A DNA stretch of 64,000 nt from Brevibacillus composti (GCF_016406105.1 NZ_CP066308.1:4128501-4192500), one strand, 5' to 3'. Positions 1 to 12,328 are shown, numbered from the stretch's first letter. Program-made: numbers and translations. The notes: generated by a model not told the origin, from the sequence alone.

Positions 1-39
1 TGTCACCCCTTTGGAAAAGATTCAGTCTACCTCGTCGTC

Positions 40-1050
40 TTAGGAGAACATGCCGCTTTGGTAGGAGATCACCACGGCAGTGACCAGGATGTTCAGGAGC
101 GCTAATGGCAACAGCACTTTCCAGGAAAACGACATCAACTGGTCGGCGCGTGGACGCGGCATCGTCGCACGGAGCCAGAACTGCAGAAAGATATACACAG
201 AGAACTTGAGCACAAACCAGACGATCCCCGGAATGAAGTCCAATGCCTGTATCGGCGGCAGCCATCCTCCGAAGAACAGGATCGTGATGAGTGCGCCCAT
301 CCCAAACATATAGACGTATTCCGCCAGCATGAACATGGCAAAGCGGAAGCCGGAATACTCGACGTGGTAACCGCCCACCAGCTCCGACTCTGCTTCCGGC
401 AGGTCAAACGGTGTCCGGTTCAGCTCAGCCTGGGCCGCGATCAAAAATACCCCGAGACCGAGGATTTGTGGAATAAAGTTCCACATATCCCGCTGCGCTT
501 CGACAATCTCCCGCAGATTCATGCTGCCTGTCATCAGGACTACCCCGACGACGGACATGACCAGCGGCACCTCGTAACTGATCATCTGGGCAGCGGAGCG
601 AAGTCCCCCGATCAGCGAGTACTTGTTATTGGAGGCCCACCCCGCCGTAATCACGCCCAAAACAGTGATTCCGGAGAGAGCGATGTAGTACAAAATCCCG
701 ATGCCCAGATCGGCAAACTGAATTTTATCCGTAAAGGGCAGGACGGCCAGTACGCCAAACGCCGGCGCATACACCAGGATCGGCGCCAGCGTGTACAGGG
801 CCCGGTCGGCATGCTTGGGGCGCGTATCTTCCTTGATCAGCAGCTTGGCGACGTCAGCCACCGTCTGCAAAAGACCCAGGGGTCCGACGCGGTTGGGACC
901 GATCCGCAGCTGCATCCAGCCGATTACTTTGCGCTCAAAATAAATCGCATAGGTCACGAAGCCGAGCAGAACCGCCAGCAACACGACGGCAGCGAGGAAA
1001 AACCACATGATATTTCCCAGTGAAGGTGCCTGTTGCAAAAGCTCGCGCAT
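40..1050 (-). CDS. nuoH: NADH-quinone oxidoreductase subunit H
   Basis: Membrane subunit that links the peripheral arm of complex I to the proton-pumping arm and helps form the quinone pocket. The 336-residue product is hydrophobic throughout with about eight membrane spans and carries family blocks such as ERKVIGWMQLRIGPNRVGP near the N-terminus and NRTPFDLPEAESELV in the middle. I chose the ATG whose A is shared with the nuoD stop (TGATG), because GGGGAGG lies about 10 nt upstream; two TTG codons just before it are alternatives. After the stop, an AAAGGGGTGA ribosome-binding site at the window edge suggests that nuoI follows. Subunit identity is very secure. Confidence 0.97.
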   Translation of the reverse strand: MRELLQQAPSLGNIMWFFLAAVVLLAVLLGFVTYAIYFERKVIGWMQLRIGPNRVGPLGLLQTVADVAKLLIKEDTRPKHADRALYTLAPILVYAPAFGVLAVLPFTDKIQFADLGIGILYYIALSGITVLGVITAGWASNNKYSLIGGLRSAAQMISYEVPLVMSVVGVVLMTGSMNLREIVEAQRDMWNFIPQILGLGVFLIAAQAELNRTPFDLPEAESELVGGYHVEYSGFRFAMFMLAEYVYMFGMGALITILFFGGWLPPIQALDFIPGIVWFVLKFSVYIFLQFWLRATMPRPRADQLMSFSWKVLLPLALLNILVTAVVISYQSGMFS

Positions 1051-2198
1051 CAACAATCTACCTCCCCAAGCACGATGTCGATGCTGCCCAGGATTGCCAC
1101 CATGTCAGAGATGTTCTCTCCATCCAGCAGCGCAGGCAGAATCTGTAGGTTGGTAAAGGAAGGGCGGCGGAATTTCAGGCGCCACGGCTTATCCTTTCCT
1201 TGGCTTGCGATGTAACAACCGATCTCGCCGCGTGGCGATTCGATCCGCACATACGCTTCGCCCGCAGGCGGACGGATGACGCGCGGCACCTTGCCCATGA
1301 TCTCGCCTTCGCTCGGGAACTGCTCCAATGCCTGTTCCAGAATGCGCAGCGACTGTTCGACCTCCGCCAGACGGAGATGATAGCGAGCCAGGCAGTCTCC
1401 TTCCGTCGCTACCGGAACGTCGAAATCAAAACGGTCGTATATGCAGTACGGCTCATCCTTGCGCAAATCCCATTTGATCCCGGTGGAGCGAAGCATCACG
1501 CCGGAGAGGGAATAATCCAGCGCTGTCTTTTGATCGAATTTGCCGATGCCGCGCAGGCGGTTCAAGAAAATCTCATTGCCCGAAACCAGCTGATGATAAC
1601 CGCCCAGTTCCTTTTTCATATAGGCCACGAATTCTTTTACTTTCTCAATCCAGCCTGGAGGCGCATCCCACTTCACGCCGCCGACGCGCATGTAGTTAAA
1701 GGTCATGCGTGCGCCGCAAAGCTCGTTAAACAGATCGAGGATCGTCTCACGGTCTCTGAAGGCAAACAAAAACGGTGACATGGCACCCAGGTCAAGCAAA
1801 TAGGTACCCCACCACACCAAGTGACTGGCTACACGGTTCAATTCCATTGCGATCAGGCGAAGATACTGTGCCCGCTCTGGAATTTCCAGCCCCATCATCG
1901 TTTCCACTGCATGACAGATCACATAGTTGTTGGTCATCGCCGCGAGGTAGTCCATGCGGTCCGTATAGGGAATAATTTGCGTGTATGTCAGATTTTCTGC
2001 CAGTTTTTCCGTACCCCTGTGCAGATAACCCATGACCGGAATCGCTTCTTTGATGGTCTCCCCATCAATTTTGACTACGAGACGAAATACTCCGTGCGTA
2101 CTCGGGTGCTGAGGACCCACGTTGAGGAGCATCTCCTCTGTCCGGATGCCGGTTTCAGAAGATATGTTTGTGCTTGTGGTCAGGATGTCTTGTTTCAT
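1050..2198 (-). CDS. nuoD: NADH-quinone oxidoreductase subunit D (49 kDa)
   Basis: Peripheral-arm subunit that lines the quinone site next to NuoB, related to the large subunit of NiFe hydrogenases. The 382-residue product contains the family blocks NVGPQHPSTHGVFRL near residue 30, GYLHRGTEKL, and a C-terminal DIVLGEVDC ending. GAGGAGG precedes the ATG. It starts 3 nt after nuoC ends, and its stop overlaps the nuoH start, so translation is probably coupled. The gene directly after it is nuoH, without nuoE, nuoF or nuoG, which is the arrangement of the shorter, NADH-module-free complex I found in many Bacillota. Confidence 0.97.
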   Translation of the reverse strand: MKQDILTTSTNISSETGIRTEEMLLNVGPQHPSTHGVFRLVVKIDGETIKEAIPVMGYLHRGTEKLAENLTYTQIIPYTDRMDYLAAMTNNYVICHAVETMMGLEIPERAQYLRLIAMELNRVASHLVWWGTYLLDLGAMSPFLFAFRDRETILDLFNELCGARMTFNYMRVGGVKWDAPPGWIEKVKEFVAYMKKELGGYHQLVSGNEIFLNRLRGIGKFDQKTALDYSLSGVMLRSTGIKWDLRKDEPYCIYDRFDFDVPVATEGDCLARYHLRLAEVEQSLRILEQALEQFPSEGEIMGKVPRVIRPPAGEAYVRIESPRGEIGCYIASQGKDKPWRLKFRRPSFTNLQILPALLDGENISDMVAILGSIDIVLGEVDC

Positions 2199-2201
2199 CT
2201 G

Positions 2202-3416
2202 TTACACCTCCTCGTCGTACTGCACGTAGTCCTTCCGCAGCGGATGCCCGACCCACTCATCCGGGAGCAAAATTCGACGCAAATCGGTATGTCCCGGGAA
2301 ATGAATGCCCAAAAGGTCGTACGTTTCGCGCTCGTTCCAATCCGCTCCCCGCCAGATGTTCATCACGGAAGGCACCGTCGGCTGTTCGCGGTCCGTTTTT
2401 ACTTTTACCGCTACGCTTTGCCTGTTTGGATAGGAGTAAAAATGATAGTACACTTCCATCCGGTCTTCGTAGTCAACCCCATGAAGATTGGCCAGATAAT
2501 CAAAAGCCAGGGCCTCGTCCTCTTTCAGGAACGCCGCCACTTCCAGCCAGCGTTCATTTTTGATCACCAAAGTCGGCACTTCTTTGGAAAGCTCATTAAT
2601 ATAGGATGATTCCACGACATCTGCCCCGAACTTCTCCGTCAGGCGGGCCACATACTTATCCAGGTACGGCTGGTTTTTGGATGGGGGCTTGGGCGCTTCC
2701 GGCGCAGCTTCTGCATCTCCGCCGCTTGCCGCTCCCTTTGCTTTGGCCGCCGCTGCCGCTGCCGCCGCCGCTTTGGCTTTGGCTGCTGCCGCTGCTTTTG
2801 CCTTGGCATCATCGCCTCCAGCATCGCCGCCCTCCGCTGCTTCCCGGGCCGCTTTGGCTTTGGCCGCTGCTGCTGCCGCTGCCGCCGCTTTTGCTTTCGC
2901 TGCCGCCGCTGCTTTCGCCTTGGCCTCTGCATCGGTGTCTCCGCCGCTTTCAGACGCTTCGCGCGCCGCCTTAGCTTTGGCCGCCGCTGCTGCCGCTGCC
3001 GCCGCTTTGGCTGCTGCCTTTTCTTCCGGCGTCATCTCGGAGACAGGCTTGCTCGGCGCTGCTGCTTGCTCGCTAGCTTGACCGGATGCTGCTGCTCCCG
3101 ACTCGGCCTGCTGGGCCGCTTCGCGCGCTGCCTTGGCTTTGGCCGCCGCCGCTGCCGCTGCCGCCGCTTTGGCTGCTGCCTTTTCTTCCGGCGTCATCTC
3201 GGAGACAGGCTTGCTCGGTGCTGCAGCCTGCTCGGCTGCTTGACCGGAAGCTGCTGCTCCCGACTCGGACTGCTGGGCCGCTTCACCCGGAGCCGCCGTT
3301 TCCGCCGCAAGCTGCTCTTGTTCTTTGGCTTTCCGCAAAGCTTCGGCCTTGGCTCGGGCTTCTGCTGCTGCCTTTGCCTTTTCCTCCGGCGTCGGTTTGC
3401 GTTTTTCGTCCGTCAT
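2202..3416 (-). CDS. nuoC: NADH-quinone oxidoreductase subunit C with long Ala/Lys-rich N-terminal extension
   Basis: Peripheral-arm subunit (30 kDa type) that packs against NuoD. The recognisable domain occupies only about residues 250-404, ending with [15 protein letters not shown] and a PLRKDY motif. The first 245 residues are low complexity: runs of Ala interrupted by Lys/Arg/Glu, with two near-identical copies of a unit of about 57 residues containing [17 protein letters not shown] usual NuoC is about 150-200 residues, so this one is roughly twice the length. The ATG overlaps the nuoB stop by 4 nt. The C-terminal assignment is secure; the extension has no function I recognise and may form a charged helix or flexible tether. 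Confidence 0.95.
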   Translation of the reverse strand: MTDEKRKPTPEEKAKAAAEARAKAEALRKAKEQEQLAAETAAPGEAAQQSESGAAASGQAAEQAAAPSKPVSEMTPEEKAAAKAAAAAAAAAKAKAAREAAQQAESGAAASGQASEQAAAPSKPVSEMTPEEKAAAKAAAAAAAAAKAKAAREASESGGDTDAEAKAKAAAAAKAKAAAAAAAAAKAKAAREAAEGGDAGGDDAKAKAAAAAKAKAAAAAAAAAKAKGAASGGDAEAAPEAPKPPSKNQPYLDKYVARLTEKFGADVVESSYINELSKEVPTLVIKNERWLEVAAFLKEDEALAFDYLANLHGVDYEDRMEVYYHFYSYPNRQSVAVKVKTDREQPTVPSVMNIWRGADWNERETYDLLGIHFPGHTDLRRILLPDEWVGHPLRKDYVQYDEEV

Positions 3417-3931
3417 TGATTCGTCACCCGCTTTCCGGTCTTCGCTTCGTAACGAATTTTTTCCTGAAGTTTGTTAATTCCGTAAATAAGTGCGGCGGGA
3501 TTAGGCGGGCACCCCGGGATGTAGACGTCCACCGGAACGATTTGATCGACACCTTTCACCACACTGTAGGACTTCACATACGGTCCTCCTGCTGTCGCAC
3601 AAGAGCCCATCGCAATTACCCATTTGGGTTCGGGCATCTGGTCGTACAGCCTGCGCAGCAAGGGAGCCATTTTCTTCGTGACGGTACCTGCGACGATCAT
3701 CACGTCAGACTGGCGGGGCGAGGCACGGAAAATGACGCCAAAACGGTCCAAGTCGTAGCGGGCACCCCCGGTCCCCATCATCTCGATCGCGCAACAGGCC
3801 AAACCGAATGTCAGCGGCCAGAGGGAATTGCTGCGAACCCAACCTTTTACCGTTTCCAGCGTCGTAAACATGACGTTGCGATTCAACTCTTCTTGCAATT
3901 CAGGCGCAATGCTTGACAGATCTAGTTCCAT
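3413..3931 (-). CDS. nuoB: NADH-quinone oxidoreductase subunit B
   Basis: Carries the terminal N2 [4Fe-4S] cluster that reduces quinone. In the 172-residue product the cluster ligands are visible as the tandem Cys46-Cys47 ([11 protein letters not shown]), Cys111 (SCATAGGPY) and Cys141 (PGCPPNP). An in-frame ATG 111 nt further upstream exists, but it lies inside nuoA. The start chosen here has AGAAAGAAGG in front of it and gives the usual family length. It overlaps the end of nuoA by 10 nt and the start of nuoC by 4 nt, as expected for coupled translation of an operon. Confidence 0.97.
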   Translation of the reverse strand: MELDLSSIAPELQEELNRNVMFTTLETVKGWVRSNSLWPLTFGLACCAIEMMGTGGARYDLDRFGVIFRASPRQSDVMIVAGTVTKKMAPLLRRLYDQMPEPKWVIAMGSCATAGGPYVKSYSVVKGVDQIVPVDVYIPGCPPNPAALIYGINKLQEKIRYEAKTGKRVTNQ

Positions 3932-4293
3932 TCCAGCACCTTCTTTCTCCAGGCGTAAATCAGTCCAACCACCAGCAAGCAAATAAAGATGACCATTTCC
4001 ACCAGGGCGAACAGGCCCAGTTCCTTGTAGGCTACTGCCCATGGATACAGAAAGAGGGTTTCTACATCAAAAATCACGAAGAGCAAGGCGAAAATGTAGT
4101 ACTTGACGTTAAAGCGAACCCAGCTGTCCCCTACCGGAATGTTACCGCTTTCATAGGTAGTCATTTTTTCCGGAGTCGGCTTTTTCGGGCGCAGTAACGG
4201 ACCGATGATACTGACTGTGGCTACAGGCAGCAGTACACCGAGGAACAAGAAAATCGCCACAATGACATAATTGTTGGTATAGATTTCACCCAA
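3922..4293 (-). CDS. nuoA: NADH-quinone oxidoreductase subunit A
   Basis: Small membrane subunit at the junction of the two arms of complex I. The 123-residue product has three membrane spans (about residues 8-29, 62-84 and 93-115) and the family motif FDVE inside the second. I chose a TTG start with GGAGGG 7 nt upstream, which gives the normal length; an upstream ATG at 4338 would add 15 residues that do not look like NuoA, and that ATG sits in the promoter-proximal leader. First gene of the nuo operon. Confidence 0.93.
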   Translation of the reverse strand: MGEIYTNNYVIVAIFLFLGVLLPVATVSIIGPLLRPKKPTPEKMTTYESGNIPVGDSWVRFNVKYYIFALLFVIFDVETLFLYPWAVAYKELGLFALVEMVIFICLLVVGLIYAWRKKVLEWN

Positions 4294-4339
4294 TGACGTT
4301 CCCTCCGCTCTGTAATCAATAGAAAAAAATACCTCCACT

Positions 4340-4368
4340 ATTATAGCAAATTGCCCACAGGGTGTCTA
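4340..4368 (-). promoter_or_regulatory. Promoter of the nuo operon
   Basis: On the minus strand a -10 TATAAT (4340-4345) with an extended TG one base upstream is separated by 17 bp from a -35 TAGACA (4363-4368). It lies 47 bp upstream of the chosen nuoA start. Sigma-A type by pattern only. Confidence 0.7.
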
Positions 4369-4400
4369 ACGAATGACTTCCACGGTTGCCATGAAAAGGA

Positions 4401-4430
4401 AAAAACTTAGAGAATTTGTCCCTAAGTTTT
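4401..4430 (-). terminator. Rho-independent terminator after the DUF6042-like gene
   Basis: AAAACTTAG and CTAAGTTTT form a stem around an 11-nt loop, with T-rich sequence on both strands. It sits 21 bp after the stop of the minus-strand gene at 4452 and also insulates it from the nuo promoter. Confidence 0.75.
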
Positions 4431-4451
4431 CCATTGGTCCTATATTGTATT

Positions 4452-5195
4452 TTATTGCACGTTGGAAGAGTACTGTTGTCCAAGAAAATCTTCGTAAATA
4501 CGCTCCCACACCACGGAAAACGTCATCGGTTGGTCGTCCGGAATTTCCAGCATATTTTCGATCGGCTCTTCGAGATACGGCGTCAGCTTGATCAGCACTT
4601 CTGTCAGCATCGCGTCGTTGGTGTTCAGCATCTGTTTCAAATCCGCTTTGGACAAGTGGAACACTTCGTCGTCGCGCTCATGAAGCGCGAGCACCAGACG
4701 GCTGAAAATCGGGTGGATCAGCGCTTCCAGCTTGACATAAGCCAAAGCCAGCTTCTCTTCGTCGGTCAGATCAAACATCTCCATCGCGTCAGGGAATGGA
4801 TAAATCGGGATGTCCCAAACGTCGCCCTGATCCAGCAAGATACCCCATTTTTCAAACAGAGCGAGCGCTTCTTCACGAGATGTCGGATACTCGTAACCAG
4901 AGCGAACAATCACGCGCTTGTGTCTTTCCAAAACATTGACATAGCCTTCAAAATCCTCTTTGCTTTTGAACATGTCTTCGGTCGGTTCGGCAAACGTGCC
5001 TTTCAGCCCTGCGAAGCTGTCCAACATTTCTCTCATCTGCGCCTTGCTTTCGCCTTCCTTGACTGCGTAGCACAATGCGTGGAACAGCACGTTCATCTCA
5101 TGCGGCAGCACGTTGGACCACCCATTGGCTGTATAGGAGCTTGGGATCACAACTCCGTCTTCGTTGTTGCCCCGGACCTCTCTAATTGTCTGCAT
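4452..5195 (-). CDS. DUF6042-like hypothetical protein
   Basis: Predicted soluble protein of 247 residues, rich in acidic residues, without signal peptide or membrane span. The start ATG has AAAGGAG upstream; an earlier in-frame ATG would add 35 residues with no ribosome-binding site. The layout (conserved GWSNVLPHEMNVLFHALCYA near the N-terminus, then helical, Leu/Glu-rich sequence) resembles proteins annotated DUF6042 as I remember them; I am not certain of the family. It is monocistronic: TATAAT at 5292-5297 upstream and a terminator downstream. Function unknown. It sits between the nuo and atp operons. Confidence 0.75.
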   Translation of the reverse strand: MQTIREVRGNNEDGVVIPSSYTANGWSNVLPHEMNVLFHALCYAVKEGESKAQMREMLDSFAGLKGTFAEPTEDMFKSKEDFEGYVNVLERHKRVIVRSGYEYPTSREEALALFEKWGILLDQGDVWDIPIYPFPDAMEMFDLTDEEKLALAYVKLEALIHPIFSRLVLALHERDDEVFHLSKADLKQMLNTNDAMLTEVLIKLTPYLEEPIENMLEIPDDQPMTFSVVWERIYEDFLGQQYSSNVQ

Positions 5196-5291
5196 ATGTT
5201 TACACTCTCCTTTATGCCTGTCGCCATTTGCATTCCGGATACTCATCATCTCGCCTGTGTTCTCCAAATAAACAGGCAGAGCACCACGCTT

Positions 5292-5297
5292 ATTATA
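5292..5297 (-). promoter_or_regulatory. -10 element upstream of the DUF6042-like gene
   Basis: Perfect TATAAT on the minus strand about 100 bp before the chosen start. No good -35 is visible at 17 bp, so the call rests on the -10 only. Confidence 0.45.
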
Positions 5298-5379
5298 CAC
5301 CGAATGACAGACCGATTACCAACTGGAATTGGAATCCGCCTAGTTTTGGCAGAAATACGGGGGCTTGTTTCCGACTGTA

Positions 5380-5586
5380 GTGAAGAAGAAGCATGTTCCC
5401 ATGCTAAGCTCCGTTCTCCGCCCCGCAGGGAGGACTCACTGTCCGCTCCATTGCGGCCCATGGGGGTCCGCAAAAGTGGCACCGCTCCGAGGTCATCCCA
5501 CGTTGCGTCCCTTTTTCCCATGGGCCGCAATGAAGCTGAGATGGGCTGCGCAAAGTCGCTGCGCATGGGAACATGCTTCTTCTCAC
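5380..5586. repeat. 205-bp structured intergenic repeat, copy 1
   Basis: Bounded by inverted ends: GAAGAAGCATGTTCCC at the left, with its complement ending CTTCTTCTCAC at the right. An inner 16-bp perfect inverted repeat pairs 5449-5464 with 5517-5532 (arm CATTGCGGCCCATGGG). Within that, CGCAA pairs with TTGCG around the shared motif CCGCTCCGAGGTCATCCCA. Three more full copies occur at 23115, 23514 and 45603. It lies between the DUF6042-like gene and the atp terminator and has no credible coding sequence. Confidence 0.85.
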
Positions 5587-5645
5587 CCTGGCCCCGTTTC
5601 CAAAAAAGGAAAGCACCAAGAAGAAGCCCAAGAAGCAGCAGACAT

Positions 5646-5677
5646 AAAAAGCCCCCGTCGCAATCGTACGGGGGCCT
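5646..5677 (-). terminator. Terminator of the atp operon
   Basis: On the minus strand GGCCCCCGT and ACGGGGGC pair around a short loop and are followed by TTTTT. Located 8 bp after the atpC stop. Confidence 0.9.
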
Positions 5678-5684
5678 TGGCATA

Positions 5685-6086
5685 TTACTTTCCGGAAACT
5701 TGCATACGCGTAAGCGCACGCTGCAATGCGTATTCGGCACGACGCACATCCAGATCGGGATGCCGCTCGTTCAGTCGCTTCTCGGCGCGCTCTCTTGCGG
5801 CCTTGGCGCGATTGACATCGATATCCTCCGGTCTTTCGGCCGTCTCCGCCAAGATGGTCACCTTGTCGCGACGAACTTCCATGAAACCGCCGCTTACAGC
5901 CAGCACCACTTCTTTGTCGCCTTCTGTCTTCACTCGAACAGGCGCGATCTTCAACGGGGTCACCAGCGGCATGTGGTTCGGCATGATACCGAGCTCGCCT
6001 TGCACGCCACGCGCAATGACCATTGTGGCTTCACCGCTGAATACAACCCGTTCAGGAGTTACGACTTCCACTGTCATCTTACTCAC
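5685..6086 (-). CDS. atpC: ATP synthase F1 epsilon subunit
   Basis: Central-stalk subunit that couples and inhibits F1. The 133-residue product has the N-terminal beta-barrel ([16 protein letters not shown], then [16 protein letters not shown]) and a C-terminal helical hairpin ([16 protein letters not shown]). Last gene of the atp operon, 25 bp after atpD and immediately before a strong terminator. Length is normal for the family. Confidence 0.97.
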   Translation of the reverse strand: MSKMTVEVVTPERVVFSGEATMVIARGVQGELGIMPNHMPLVTPLKIAPVRVKTEGDKEVVLAVSGGFMEVRRDKVTILAETAERPEDIDVNRAKAARERAEKRLNERHPDLDVRRAEYALQRALTRMQVSGK

Positions 6087-6111
6087 TTACTGGTCTCCCC
6101 TTTCCAGGGTG

Positions 6112-7563
<1,452 letters not shown>

Positions 7564-7567
7564 TCAC

Positions 7568-8431
7568 TTATGCCTGTGCGTTTGCACCGGCGACAATCTC
7601 CGAGATCTCTTGCGTAATCGCAGCCTGACGGGCGCGGTTGTACATCAGGGTGTAGCGACTGATCATGTCCGTCGCGTTGTCCGTCGCGTTGCCCATCGCC
7701 GTCATCCGGGAGCCTTCCTCGGAAGCCTTCGCTTCGAGAAGCGCGCTGTATACCAATGTTTCCGCGTACTTCGGAAGGAGATCAGCCAGGACTTCTTCCG
7801 CAGACGGCTCGTACTCGTAATTCGCGCCGTTGCCGCCCTTATTTTCAGGTGCCTCCAACGGAAGCAGACGTCTTACGGTCGGCACTTGTGAGATTGCACT
7901 TTGGAACTTGTTGTAGCACAGATACAGCTCGTCAATCTGCTCGTCCGCGAACAGTTGAACAGCCGCGCTGGCAATCTTTTTGATATCGGAGAAAGCGGGA
8001 TTCTCCGGAAGTCCGGTTACCTCATCGATCACAGGGTAATTCCGTTTTGTAAAGAAGTCGCGTCCTTTTCGGCCCAGTACAAAAATGCCGTACTCATCCT
8101 TGGACTTGTGCTTCTCATTGATCGTCTGAATGACGGTACGAATCATGTTTCCGTTGTAGCCGCCCGCAAGACCGCGGTCAGAGGTGATGACAATGTAGCC
8201 TGTCTTTTTCACAGGTCGGGATTGCAGCATCGGATGCTTGGAGCCAGTGGTGCCGCTCGCGATGCTGGCGATCACTTCCTGGATCTTGTCTGCATACGGA
8301 CGAGCCGCCAATGCTTTCTCCTGGTTGCGGCGAAGCTTTGCAGCCGCCACCATCTTCATCGCCTTCGTAATCTGGCGCGTATTCTTTACGCTCTTGATAC
8401 GGCGTCGAATCTCACGTATTCCTTTAGCCAA
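7568..8431 (-). CDS. atpG: ATP synthase F1 gamma subunit
   Basis: Rotor shaft of the ATP synthase. The 287-residue product has the family start ([27 protein letters not shown]) and the C-terminal helix ending [13 protein letters not shown]; together they form the coiled coil inside the alpha3beta3 ring. It follows atpA by 74 bp. A short Gly/Asn insertion ([19 protein letters not shown]) lies in the middle Rossmann-like part. Confidence 0.97.
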   Translation of the reverse strand: MAKGIREIRRRIKSVKNTRQITKAMKMVAAAKLRRNQEKALAARPYADKIQEVIASIASGTTGSKHPMLQSRPVKKTGYIVITSDRGLAGGYNGNMIRTVIQTINEKHKSKDEYGIFVLGRKGRDFFTKRNYPVIDEVTGLPENPAFSDIKKIASAAVQLFADEQIDELYLCYNKFQSAISQVPTVRRLLPLEAPENKGGNGANYEYEPSAEEVLADLLPKYAETLVYSALLEAKASEEGSRMTAMGNATDNATDMISRYTLMYNRARQAAITQEISEIVAGANAQA

Positions 8432-8505
8432 TCGTTTTCACCACCTTGGGAATGCATGCCAAAGCAGGCTGCTCCGGCATGCATCAGTTGTCTATCGGTT
8501 AACGG

Positions 8506-10017
<1,512 letters not shown>

Positions 10018-10094
10018 TTAACATTCACCCCATTCGTCCAACGATCTAAAAATAGAGGGTGTTTAAAGCGAATCCTCTCGCTTTAAACGGTCTT

Positions 10095-10622
10095 TTATTG
10101 TTGATGCGCGAAATTTTCCAGCTTTGTCTTGATGCTGCCATCGTACAAGCGGTCGCCGATGCGAACGACGATCCCGCCAAGGATGGACGGGTCTACCACA
10201 TTCGTCAGGCGCAGCTTTTTATTGATTCTCTGGCTGAACTTCTCGGCCAGCTCCGTCTGTTCCTCTTCGGAAAGAGGCAGGGCGCTGGTCACCACTGCGT
10301 CGGCAATGCCGCGCGCTTCATTCGCCAGTTTTACAAATGCTTGCTGAATCAGTGCGATTTCGGTCTCTCGCCCTTTCTCAATCAAAACGGCGAGAAAATT
10401 GTACACTTCGGCGCTGATGTGATTTTTGAACAAATCATCAACCAGCTTTGTTTTTGCGTCCGCTGCAATGTGCGGGTGAAGCAAAATTTTGCTCAGATCG
10501 GCGTTTTGCTCGATCGCTTGCACAACGGCTCCCAGGTCAGCTTCCACCTGATCGATCACTCCACGCTCGCTTGCGATTTCAAACAAAGCGCGAGCATAGC
10601 GCTTTCCTACCGCGCCGCTCAT
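10095..10622 (-). CDS. atpH: ATP synthase F1 delta subunit
   Basis: Connects the peripheral stalk to the top of F1. The 175-residue product has the delta/OSCP pattern: N-terminal VGKRYARALFEIASE helix bundle and a C-terminal domain with DPSILGGIVVRIGDRLYDGS. Its start overlaps the end of atpF by 4 nt. Identity is secure. Confidence 0.96.
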   Translation of the reverse strand: MSGAVGKRYARALFEIASERGVIDQVEADLGAVVQAIEQNADLSKILLHPHIAADAKTKLVDDLFKNHISAEVYNFLAVLIEKGRETEIALIQQAFVKLANEARGIADAVVTSALPLSEEEQTELAEKFSQRINKKLRLTNVVDPSILGGIVVRIGDRLYDGSIKTKLENFAHQQ

Positions 10623-11122
10623 AAGCGATCTCCCACTTGTGCCATAAATTTGTCAACCACCGATTTTTGCGTGGCTTCATCCAGCTCTTTTTCGATGATT
10701 TTGGAAGCGAGCATCACTGACAGGCCCGCCATTTGGTCGCGCAGTTCCGCTTTCGCTTTTTCCACTTCGCGAGCCAGTTCTTTGCTTGCTTCTGCTTTCA
10801 TGCGCTCGGTCGCCTCTTGGGCATCGGCAACAATTTTCGCCGACTCCGTAGCAGCTTGCTTGGTGGCGCGCTCGATAACGGCTTTCGCTTCGACGCGAGC
10901 CTCTTCCAGCAGGCGGCGTTGTTCACTCAGAAGAGCTTCCGCTTCTGCGCGATTGCGCTCGGCAGAGGCGATTTCGTTTTCTACGTGTTGCCGGCGACGC
11001 TCTAGTACATCCGCGATCGGCTTGGTAGCGTACTTGGCTACAGCGATGATCAGGATGATGAAAATGATCACTTGGAACAGTAACGTGCCCCATTCCAGGG
11101 ATACAGCTCCAAAGTCAAGCAT
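10619..11122 (-). CDS. atpF: ATP synthase Fo subunit b
   Basis: Peripheral-stalk subunit. The 167-residue product has one N-terminal membrane span (TLLFQVIIFIILIIAVAKY, about residues 11-30), followed by a long charged coiled coil (DVLERRRQHVENEIASAERN onward). I chose the ATG preceded by AAGGAGTGAATAGA; an upstream ATG would add 13 residues without a ribosome-binding site. Overlaps atpH by 4 nt. Confidence 0.95.
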   Translation of the reverse strand: MLDFGAVSLEWGTLLFQVIIFIILIIAVAKYATKPIADVLERRRQHVENEIASAERNRAEAEALLSEQRRLLEEARVEAKAVIERATKQAATESAKIVADAQEATERMKAEASKELAREVEKAKAELRDQMAGLSVMLASKIIEKELDEATQKSVVDKFMAQVGDRL

Positions 11123-11255
11123 TCTATTCACTCCTTCCCTGCACAACAGGAGAATCTGCAACGTTACACAACATCTGCGGGCGTACCCGCGAGATTTTTA
11201 CAAAAGAGAGGCGAAGGGCATGCCTCCGCCTATGAACTACTGTTTAACTGTTCGC

Positions 11256-11486
11256 TTAGCCAAGTCGGCCATAGAGAATGAAGCCAACCGCTACAGCGAT
11301 AATCGGAATCGCCTCTACGAGACCCATACCGAGGAACATGAGACCCATCAGGTTACCACGAGCTTCTGGTTGACGAGCTACGCCTTCGATTGTGCGAGAA
11401 ATTACCAAGCTAGCGCCCAGAGCGCCACCAAATGCTGCAAGACCAAATACGATACCAATTGCAAGAGCAAGACCTAAACCTTCCAT
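11256..11486 (-). CDS. atpE: ATP synthase Fo subunit c
   Basis: Forms the proton-driven rotor ring. The 76-residue product has two membrane helices joined by the polar loop ARQPEARGN. The proton-carrying Glu is in helix two (MGLVEAIPIIAV). I see no typical sodium-binding pattern, so proton coupling is the likely mode. It is flanked by 130 bp to atpF and 47 bp to atpB. Confidence 0.97.
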   Translation of the reverse strand: MEGLGLALAIGIVFGLAAFGGALGASLVISRTIEGVARQPEARGNLMGLMFLGMGLVEAIPIIAVAVGFILYGRLG

Positions 11487-11533
11487 GTTAGGAATACCTC
11501 CCTGAGTTTTTTTATAGGGTAAGAAAGTAATTG

Positions 11534-12328
11534 CTAGTGTTCGTCATTGACGTGCTGCGAAATATACACCATTGACAGCGTCAAGAAAATAAACGCCTGA
11601 ATCGCACCTACGAAGACGGAGTAACCCAGCCATATGAACAATGGCAGCGCGGCGAGCAAACCACCGCTTAGCAAAAAGGAAATCATGACTTCTTTTGCAA
11701 ACAGGTTACCGAACAGTCGCAACGGCAACGTCAGTGGTTTAATGACAAATTCCTCAAGAATATGGATTGGATTCAAGAACGTATGCTTAAACCAACCACC
11801 CGGACTTTTGCGAATGCCCAGATAATGAGAATAGAGCAGAACGACCAATGCCAGACCAAATGTGACGCTCGGCGTAGCAGTCGGAGATTTCCACCAAACG
11901 ATGTGAACTCCTTCGTTGGCCAGTTCATGTTCGACCACTGCTCTGCGCTTCTCTTCGAGCTCAGGCGTGTTGGCAATCGCCAGCATATCCATGACTGCTG
12001 GACTCACTTCGCCCTTGTGCAGCGTATTTACATTGAGGATAACACCCAGCTGGTTTCCGAAGAAAATGTAGAGAAACAGCGTGAGCCCCAACGTCATTAA
12101 CATCATGACCTTTTTCGGGTCCATGTAACCTGCCCCGACGTTTTTGACAAAGTCAAAAACCCATTCAATTGCATTTTGCTTTCTACCGGGAACGCCGGTT
12201 TCCAGCTTGCGAGTCATGGCATACATGAAAATAAAGACGATTAACGCGGTAAGGACCGTCATGATCATCGTCGATACGTCAAAAACCATGTCGAATAACC
12301 GAAATCGCAAGGTATAATGATGCCCCAT
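11534..12328 (-). CDS. atpB: ATP synthase Fo subunit a
   Basis: Stator subunit that forms the proton half-channels. The 264-residue product has about six spans and the essential Arg in TLPLRLFGNLFAKEV. I chose the ATG with AAAGGGGTGAAAAG upstream; the reading frame stays open 174 nt further but that stretch overlaps atpI and does not look like subunit a. Between the second and third spans there is a rather long extramembrane loop (about 40 residues containing ELEEKRRAVVEHELANEGVH). Confidence 0.95.
   Translation of the reverse strand: MGHHYTLRFRLFDMVFDVSTMIMTVLTALIVFIFMYAMTRKLETGVPGRKQNAIEWVFDFVKNVGAGYMDPKKVMMLMTLGLTLFLYIFFGNQLGVILNVNTLHKGEVSPAVMDMLAIANTPELEEKRRAVVEHELANEGVHIVWWKSPTATPSVTFGLALVVLLYSHYLGIRKSPGGWFKHTFLNPIHILEEFVIKPLTLPLRLFGNLFAKEVMISFLLSGGLLAALPLFIWLGYSVFVGAIQAFIFLTLSMVYISQHVNDEH

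Noticed and set aside
2606-3416. Pro/Leu/Ala-rich plus-strand frames opposite the nuoC repeats
   Set aside because: They arise from reading the complement of the Ala/Lys repeats; composition alone explains the long open frames.
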